Assembly (NCBI RefSeq): GCF_044465595.1
Contig: NZ_JBITLV010000004.1
Coordinates: 62,001 to 126,000, forward strand
Origin: Spongisporangium articulatum
GTDB lineage: Bacteria; Actinomycetota; Actinomycetes; Actinomycetales; Kineosporiaceae
Reading direction: 5' to 3'
DNA: 64,000 nucleotides
Shown: positions 58,825 through 64,000 of the stretch, in pieces
How the letters are laid out: the number at the start of each line of letters is the position of its first letter
Position numbering within the stretch: position 1 is the stretch's first letter
Notes under the pieces: generated by a model
Seen by the model: the letters and a program-made list of their open reading frames with translations, nothing else
What the model was told of the DNA's origin: nothing
The model's database searches: none
Position numbers and translations under genes: made by a program

Positions 58825-59797
58825 TGCGATCCCTCCACTCCGCGGCCACGTTTCGCACGCGTGGATCGTTGCTGGACAGCAGGTCGGCGAAGACCAGTAC
58901 CGAGGGGGCCGTGGGCAGGCCGACCGACGGGTGAGCGGGCTCGGGTGACTCGTCCAGCGGCGTCTTCCAGAACTTCCGCCGCACGGTGACGTTGGAGTCG
59001 GAGGGTTCGCGCGAGCGCCAGCGATTCATCACCGGCAACATCGGGTCCACGTCGGTGACGTAGATCGTCAGCGTCGTCGGGCGGATGAGGTCCTCGGCGG
59101 CGAACTCGCCTGAGACCACAGCTTCGGAGTCGAGCGTTCGGAAGCCTTGGATCGAACCGTGGAACGTGGCCAGGAGCAGTTTCCGGCCGAGCCCGTTGGG
59201 GAAGGATGCGGCCCACAGATCGAGGAACTCGTCATCCGTCCGATGCCCTCCGGGTCCGAAGCCGTTGTCACGGAACATCTTCATCGCGTCGTTGGCCTGG
59301 CCCAGTGACACCCCGGCGATGTCCGCGACCTCGCGCTGCGGCTTCTTCCAGGATCGAGGCCATTGCAGGAGCGCGAAGGCGACCTGGGCCCGCGCAGTGC
59401 TGAAGAGGTTGCCACCCTTGTCCATTCGCCCGTCCGCCGCGTCGCGTTCTGAGCGGCGACCGCGGACATCGATGAGCACGTCACCGAAACGGATGGAGGC
59501 GTTACCCCCGGCGTCCACGTACTGGATACCGGCTCGTCGGAAGGCGTCTGCGGAACGGGACGACACCGATGAGGCGCCGATCAGCGGAGTGGGAGCTTTC
59601 TCCTCGGGGCTCCTGTTGTGGCGAACATGGGAGAGTGTGCCGTACTTGGAGAGTTCCAGGACGAACTCTCGACGTGAGGAGCCACGGGACAGGATCAGTG
59701 GGACATCGCCGTACCCGTCCGGAGGGCGTCCCGTCGTCTCCACCCGAAGTCCGAACTCTTCCAGGCGCGTCTTCAAGATGGCGAGGAGATCGCTCAT
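58799..59797 (-). CDS. AbiEi-like protein with HTH (probable antitoxin)
   Basis: 332 residues. A nuclease-like N-terminal region contains the family hallmark RRAGIQYVDAGGNASIRFGD followed by LIDVRGR. A winged helix (REVADIAGVSLGQANDAMKM) is in the middle and a second mixed domain at the end. This matches the AbiEi-family antitoxins (COG4861 type) that neutralise the nucleotidyltransferase partner and repress their own operon. A palindrome lies 28 nt upstream. Confidence 0.8.
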   Translation of the reverse strand: MSDLLAILKTRLEEFGLRVETTGRPPDGYGDVPLILSRGSSRREFVLELSKYGTLSHVRHNRSPEEKAPTPLIGASSVSSRSADAFRRAGIQYVDAGGNASIRFGDVLIDVRGRRSERDAADGRMDKGGNLFSTARAQVAFALLQWPRSWKKPQREVADIAGVSLGQANDAMKMFRDNGFGPGGHRTDDEFLDLWAASFPNGLGRKLLLATFHGSIQGFRTLDSEAVVSGEFAAEDLIRPTTLTIYVTDVDPMLPVMNRWRSREPSDSNVTVRRKFWKTPLDESPEPAHPSVGLPTAPSVLVFADLLSSNDPRVRNVAAEWRDRSAHRDPGR

Positions 59798-59824
59798 GGC
59801 CCCTCATGTTCGGCTTTGTGAGGC

Positions 59825-59841
59825 GTTCAGAATAACTGAAC
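59825..59841. promoter_or_regulatory. probable toxin-antitoxin operator
   Basis: GTTCAG-AATAA-CTGAAC is a perfect inverted repeat in an A/T-rich patch. On the minus strand its centre reads TTATTCT, a possible -10 box, so a bound repressor would shut off the antitoxin-toxin promoter. Confidence 0.65.
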
Positions 59842-59872
59842 AATCTCAAAATCCGAACGGGACGCGCCGGGC

Positions 59873-60817
59873 TCAGTAGTAGTACGGGAACGGCGACCAG
59901 TCGGGCGCGCGCTTCTCCAGGAAGGCGTCCCGGCCCTCGACGGCCTCGTCGGTCATGTAGGCCAAACGGGTGGCTTCGCCGGCGAAGACCTGCTGGCCCA
60001 TCAGCCCGTCGTCCACCAGGTTGAAGGCGAACTTCAGCATCCGCTGGGCGGTCGGCGACTTGGCGTTGATCTCGGCCGCGACCTGCAACGCCTCGGCCTC
60101 CAGCGACTCGTGCGGGGCCACGATGTTCACCGCGCCCATCCGCTGCATCTCCTCCGCCGAATAGGAACGGCCGAGGAAGAAGATCTCCCGGGCGAACTTC
60201 TGCCCCACCTGCCGGGCCAGGTACGCCGACCCGTACCCGGCGTCGAACGAGCCCACGTCGGCGTCGGTCTGCTTGAACCGCGCGTGCTCGGCGGAGGCGA
60301 TCGTGAGGTCGCAGACGACGTGCAGGGAGTGCCCTCCACCTGCGGCCCAGCCGTTCACGACGGCGATCACGACCTTCGGCATGGTCCGGATCAGCCGCTG
60401 CACCTCGAGGATATGCAGGCGCCCGCCCTCCGCGGCCACCCGGGCCGAGTCGACCGTCTCGGCGGACTCGCCGGTGGCGTACTGGTACCCCGACCGGCCC
60501 CGGATCCGCTGGTCCCCGCCGGAGCAGAACGCCCACCCGCCGTCCTTGGGTGACGGCCCGTTCCCGGTGAGCAGCACGGTGCCCACGTCGGGGGTGCGTC
60601 GGGCGTGGTCGAGGGCCCGGTACAGCTCGTCGACGGTGTGCGGCCGGAAGGCGTTGCGCACCTCCGGCCGGTCGAACGCGATCCGCACCGTCCCGCCGGC
60701 CGGACCGGAGAGCACGCACCGGTGGTAGGTGATGTCGGTAAAGTCGAAATCGTCGACGGCCGCCCAGGCGGCGGGATCGAAGATGTCGGACACGGACTGG
60801 GACTCACTCGTCGGCAC
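59873..60817 (-). CDS. menB: 1,4-dihydroxy-2-naphthoyl-CoA synthase
   Basis: MenB closes the second ring in menaquinone synthesis. The 314-residue crotonase-fold enzyme has the oxyanion-hole segments WAFCSGGDQRIRG and VNGWAAGGGHSLHVV, the SFDAGYGSAYLARQVG loop with the catalytic Tyr/Asp region, and the C-terminal AFLEKRAPDWSPFPYYY. GTG 60817 is chosen because TATCCT lies 7 nt before it, and is preferred to the upstream frame, which overlaps the divergent gene. Confidence 0.95.
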   Translation of the reverse strand: MPTSESQSVSDIFDPAAWAAVDDFDFTDITYHRCVLSGPAGGTVRIAFDRPEVRNAFRPHTVDELYRALDHARRTPDVGTVLLTGNGPSPKDGGWAFCSGGDQRIRGRSGYQYATGESAETVDSARVAAEGGRLHILEVQRLIRTMPKVVIAVVNGWAAGGGHSLHVVCDLTIASAEHARFKQTDADVGSFDAGYGSAYLARQVGQKFAREIFFLGRSYSAEEMQRMGAVNIVAPHESLEAEALQVAAEINAKSPTAQRMLKFAFNLVDDGLMGQQVFAGEATRLAYMTDEAVEGRDAFLEKRAPDWSPFPYYY

Positions 60818-60824
60818 GCGCCCG

Positions 60825-60830
60825 AGGATA
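60825..60830 (-). promoter_or_regulatory. -10 box TATCCT of menB
   Basis: TATCCT on the minus strand, 7 nt before GTG 60817, next to the Shine-Dalgarno of the divergent gene. Confidence 0.6.
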
Positions 60831-60841
60831 GGAGGTGCGCC

Positions 60842-63271
60842 TTGGACGTCGGCGCACCCTCCGCGCATCCGCACCGCCAGGCCCGCCTGCGCTACCACCT
60901 CCAGCCCGACGGTGGGGTCTGGTACCACGACGTCCCGGCCGGTGAGGGCCGGTTGTCCGGCAACCACGTGCTGGTGGACGGCGCCGCGCGGGCCCGTGCG
61001 CTGGGCGAGGGTTTCGTGCGCCCGATCGAACTGTGGGAGTCGTCGCGCTGGCTGGGCCCCTCCAGCGTGGCGGTGGTCCGGTACCGCAACACCGGTGGGG
61101 TGGCCGGGCTGGACGAGGTCCCGGTCACCGGCGGGGTGGTCGACCGGTCGAGCGTCGTCGACTTCCTCGGCGACCCGGTCACCTTCCGCGGGTCGACGCT
61201 CGGCCTGCTGATCGACGCGGTGGAGGCCGCCCTGCGGGGCGGGCCGGCGGTCGTCCTGGCCGCACCGGCCGAGGAGGCGCCGCTGTGGATCGGCGCGGTC
61301 ACCTTCCTGGCGCCGCCCGTGGCCGCGGCCGCGATCTCGTTCTCGACCGGGGAGCGGTACGCCGACGTGGTCCGCGCCGCCGGCCGCCCGGACGGCAGCT
61401 TCACGGACGAGGTCACCAAGGTGCCCGGGTGGCGGCTGCCGGTGCTGTGCGTCGTGCCGCCGGACGACGTCCCGACCGCCCCCGCGGGCCCCGCCGACGA
61501 CCTCCCGCTCGTCGTGGTCGACCCGCGCGTCCAGGCGGTCCGGGTCACGGTCGACGGGAAGCCTTACCGCCGAACGCATCTGGGCCAGCTAGTGCCGGTG
61601 GCGCAGTGGTCGGGGGTGGCGCAGCGGGCGGTCGCCGAGGACTATCCGGTCCTCGAGCGCTGCCTGGAGCGGATGGACGACGAGCCGCCGCTGCCCGACG
61701 AGGTCGACGAGATCGACCCGGCCCGCTCGCTCGCCGAGGCGCTGGGCGCCACCGGGGGGACGGTACTGACCGGGGTGGACGACGTCCTGGCGCCGCTGCG
61801 CGCGGCCGCCGGTGCCGCCGGGCGCCCGGAGGTCCAGGAACTGCTGGCCGCGACCGTCCGGCGGCTCGTCGAGGCGCCCGCCCGGGCCGGGGCGGGCGGG
61901 ATCGCCTCCGGCCTGGCGGCCCTGCGGGCGGTCGACCTCGCGCACCGGTTGTCCCGGCAGGTACCGGGTCTCGACCTGCGGGCCGCGCGGGTCGACAGCC
62001 TCGCGGTGGTGGCCGCGGAGGCGCTGGCCGGTGACCCGTTGACCGGGCACCGTGGCGAGTGGGTCGCCGAGCTCGCCGGCGCGCTGGACGGCGATGCGCT
62101 GGCCACCTGGGTGCACCCGCCGCTGGCGCACCTCGGCGCGTTGGGCGGGGGCTGGCGGCGCCCGGGCCGCAGCGTGGGCGACCGGCTGCCGGCGCCCGTC
62201 CTCGCCGCCTTGTGGCCCGCGGTCGACGTGGCCCAGGTGGTGGCCGAGCCGGCCGCCCTGCAGGCGGATCCGGTGCTGGCCGAGCTGGTCGTGGCCGTCG
62301 GTTCCGGGCGGCTGGCCGGCGACCCCAGGTTGCGGGCGGCGGCGGTCCGGCACCTGGTCGTCACGCTCGCCGAGGCGTACTCGGGGGCCGACCCGGAACG
62401 GCTGGTCACCGAGGTCCTGCGGGTCCTGCGCGAGGACGGTTCGAGCGGCTGGCGGGCCGAGACGCTGCTCCAGATCGCCCGGCTCGGCACGCCGCGGTTC
62501 GTCGCCGAGCTGGCCGTCCCCGCGATGCGGCACCTGTCCGGTTGGGCCGACGACCCCGCCGCCGGTCTGCTGGCCTCGGCCCTGCTCGAACCGGTCGAGG
62601 AGCTCGAGCAGCGCCCGGTCGGCCTGACCCGGGGTGACGTCGCGCTGCTGCACCTGCTGGCCGTCTCCGGTGAGGGCTGGCTGCGCGCGGACGGTGGGCT
62701 GCACCACCTGGCCGCCGAGGTCCTGGCCTGGGCCGACGGCGCCTGGCCCGGCCTGTCCCCGCAGGACCGGGCGCTGGTCGAACCGCGCGTGGTGGTGGCC
62801 GCGGTGCAGGTCGCCCTGGGCGCCGCGGCCCCCATCGGACCGGTCGGTCCCGCCTGGCAGGAGGCGGTCACGATCGGCCTGCACGCGGCCCTGCCCTACC
62901 TGACCGACCTGTTGCGGGCCGACGACCTGCGGCTGGCCGAGGCCCTGGTCGCCGCGACGACCCGCGCGATGGTGACGCCCGCGCGGACCGGGGCGAACGT
63001 CGTCCCCGGGGCCGTGAGCCGCCCGAGCGGCGACGTGCCCGGCGTCCTCGACCTGCCCGTGGAGGCGATCCTCAAACCGGTGCTGGACGGCGTCGGCGAG
63101 AACGTCGTCGCCCGGCTGGCCCGGGCCGTGGAGGGTGAGCTGCCCGCCGACCTGCCGAGCGTCTACGCGGCGCCGGTGCTGCGGTTCTGGACCGGCGTGC
63201 TGCCGGGCGTCCGGCTGCGGTCGGGGACGGTGGCGGCGATCGAGGCGATCCCGGCGCCCGAGACCGCCTGA
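60842..63271 (+). CDS. large helical protein, GTPase-associated protein 1 (GAP1)-like
   Basis: 809 residues. TTG 60842 is chosen because AGGAGG ends 6 nt before it. The first 220 residues resemble the N-terminal and middle domains of GAP1 proteins: GNHVLVDGAAR, a VRPIELWESSRWLG segment, SSVVDFLGDP, LGLLIDAVEAALRGGPAVVL and LWIGAVTFLAPPVAAAAISFST. The remaining 580 residues are Ala/Leu-rich helical repeats. GAP1 proteins accompany small GTPases in predicted conflict systems, yet no GTPase is visible here. The start is divergent from menB with 24 nt between start codons. Function unknown. Confidence 0.6.
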   Translation: MDVGAPSAHPHRQARLRYHLQPDGGVWYHDVPAGEGRLSGNHVLVDGAARARALGEGFVRPIELWESSRWLGPSSVAVVRYRNTGGVAGLDEVPVTGGVVDRSSVVDFLGDPVTFRGSTLGLLIDAVEAALRGGPAVVLAAPAEEAPLWIGAVTFLAPPVAAAAISFSTGERYADVVRAAGRPDGSFTDEVTKVPGWRLPVLCVVPPDDVPTAPAGPADDLPLVVVDPRVQAVRVTVDGKPYRRTHLGQLVPVAQWSGVAQRAVAEDYPVLERCLERMDDEPPLPDEVDEIDPARSLAEALGATGGTVLTGVDDVLAPLRAAAGAAGRPEVQELLAATVRRLVEAPARAGAGGIASGLAALRAVDLAHRLSRQVPGLDLRAARVDSLAVVAAEALAGDPLTGHRGEWVAELAGALDGDALATWVHPPLAHLGALGGGWRRPGRSVGDRLPAPVLAALWPAVDVAQVVAEPAALQADPVLAELVVAVGSGRLAGDPRLRAAAVRHLVVTLAEAYSGADPERLVTEVLRVLREDGSSGWRAETLLQIARLGTPRFVAELAVPAMRHLSGWADDPAAGLLASALLEPVEELEQRPVGLTRGDVALLHLLAVSGEGWLRADGGLHHLAAEVLAWADGAWPGLSPQDRALVEPRVVVAAVQVALGAAAPIGPVGPAWQEAVTIGLHAALPYLTDLLRADDLRLAEALVAATTRAMVTPARTGANVVPGAVSRPSGDVPGVLDLPVEAILKPVLDGVGENVVARLARAVEGELPADLPSVYAAPVLRFWTGVLPGVRLRSGTVAAIEAIPAPETA

Positions 63272-63275
63272 ACCG

Positions 63276-64000
63276 TCAGAACGGGACGGCGGTGGCCAGC
63301 AGGCCGGCGCCCGTGCCCCGGCCCGAGACGGTCCGGCAGAACTCCAGCGCGTCCAGCGTCAGGTGCTCCCCGCCGTCCCCCCACCGGCCGCCGGCGGGGC
63401 CCGTGAGTTCCAGGGTGCACGGGCGGCCGTGACGCTGCGCCCACTCGCGGGCGACGTCGTCGACCAGGCAGCCCTCGTGCTCGGCGCTCACCTCGACGGG
63501 CAGTCGCGTCGCGGCGTGGATGTCGAGCCGGTGCATGAACGGGTCGCGGGTGAGGATCACGTCGAGCAGGAACCCGAACGTCCAGCGCTCCAGCTGCCCG
63601 CCGACGAGCTGCTTCTCGGGCAGCGTCCGGCCGCCGAGCAGGCCGGACAGCCGCCGCCGGCCGCGCACGGCTCGCGGGGTCAGCGCCCGCCACTGCTCGA
63701 TCAGCTCGGCGGTGCTGAGGCCGGCGTTGCGCCGCACCTGCAGCGCCGTGAGGTGGTCGATGGAGACGGGAGCCTGCGCGCGCCGGGCCTCCCGCATCGA
63801 CGTCGACATCTGCCCGGCGAGGCCGGGCAGGCTGCTGACCATCTGCATCATGCCCAGCATGTGCCCGGCCGTGTCGCGCACGGTCCACCCGGTGTTCACG
63901 GTCGGCAGGGCCCAGTGCTCGGGCTCGAGCCGCTCGAAAAGCGTTGCACAGTGAAGGTATTCGGCCTCGGCGAGGGCCATCGCCGAGGCGCGGTCCGGGC
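63276..64000 (-). CDS. DinB/maleylpyruvate isomerase-like protein, start probably outside the window
   Basis: At least 234 residues. The sequence fits the actinobacterial MDMPI_N/DinB four-helix fold: WTVRDTAGHMLGMM with a metal-type His, later His residues in DPFMHRLDIH, and a C-terminal SCP-like strand domain (CTLELTGPAGGRWGDG). Family members use mycothiol or bind divalent metal. An ATG exists at 63980, but the frame stays open to the edge (PDRASA before it), so the true start may lie beyond. It ends 4 nt from the GAP1-like stop. Confidence 0.78.
   Translation of the reverse strand, partial: PDRASAMALAEAEYLHCATLFERLEPEHWALPTVNTGWTVRDTAGHMLGMMQMVSSLPGLAGQMSTSMREARRAQAPVSIDHLTALQVRRNAGLSTAELIEQWRALTPRAVRGRRRLSGLLGGRTLPEKQLVGGQLERWTFGFLLDVILTRDPFMHRLDIHAATRLPVEVSAEHEGCLVDDVAREWAQRHGRPCTLELTGPAGGRWGDGGEHLTLDALEFCRTVSGRGTGAGLLATAVPF

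Noticed and set aside
59085..59879. 264-codon plus-strand frame opposite the AbiEi-like gene
   Set aside because: Ser/Arg-rich antisense composition and no recognisable domain; the minus-strand protein carries the family hallmark.

Overview
The window is chromosomal DNA of a very GC-rich actinomycete (Actinomycetota). The evidence is the coding bias toward G/C at third positions, many GTG starts, the tiny ribosomal protein bS22 (AURKAIP1/COX24 type), RadA next to the c-di-AMP synthase DisA, menaquinone genes, and a gene order that follows the Mycobacterium tuberculosis Rv0496-Rv0548c backbone (ppx, sugar isomerase, proC, HTH, bS22, galE-like, acyltransferase, HAD, glutaredoxin, hemACDB, hemL, phosphatase, ccs genes, menA, menE, menB). 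The genus cannot be fixed from the sequence alone. I found no rRNA, tRNA, CRISPR array or insertion sequence.

Layout. 1-8.5 kb: end of a cytochrome P450, an SDR protein without its catalytic Tyr, ArgA, a 938-residue secreted hydrolase, a GH13 amylase coupled to a degenerate ABC ATPase, MutY, and a YitT-type membrane protein divergent from an Lrp regulator. 9-16.4 kb: DisA and RadA, a TetR/hydrolase pair with its operator, a GGDEF-EAL protein, a methyltransferase and a Cys-rich protein. 16.4-30.2 kb: the Ppx to glutaredoxin backbone, interrupted by an ABC-2 exporter, a lipoprotein pseudo-hydrolase and a polytopic membrane protein. 30.2-36.3 kb: a Rex-controlled rex-hemA-hemC-hemD-hemB operon in which every junction is a 4-nt overlap. 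36.3-44.3 kb: a siderophore-interacting protein behind a DtxR/IdeR-type iron box, then hemL (in frame with an upstream HTH protein), a phosphatase and a complete System II cytochrome c maturation set. 44.3-50.5 kb: a PLDc_N protein, a very large GGDEF-EAL protein, DUF4229, MenA and MenE. 50.7-57.9 kb: accessory genes with two well-marked regulator/operator arrangements (MarR/AzoR and TetR/phosphoesterase/secreted protein). 58-59.8 kb: an AbiEi/AbiEii-like toxin-antitoxin pair. 59.9-64 kb: MenB, a large GAP1-like protein and a DinB-like protein.

The genes work together mainly around respiration. Rex reads the NADH/NAD+ ratio and sits at the head of heme synthesis. Heme then serves the Ccs cytochrome c assembly genes downstream, and menaquinone genes complete the electron-carrier set. 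Iron uptake through the siderophore-interacting protein lies inside the heme block.

Two regulatory layers stand out. At least seventeen genes have a TANNNT -10 box only 6-8 nt before the start codon, the arrangement expected for leaderless mRNAs, and I used this to correct several starts. The intergenic gaps also carry long imperfect palindromes that fall into two recurring families, plus a 172-bp element with 30-bp terminal inverted repeats. The least explained pieces are the HTH-HemL in-frame fusion, the 172-bp element, the GAP1-like protein beside menB and the TetR/secreted-protein module.
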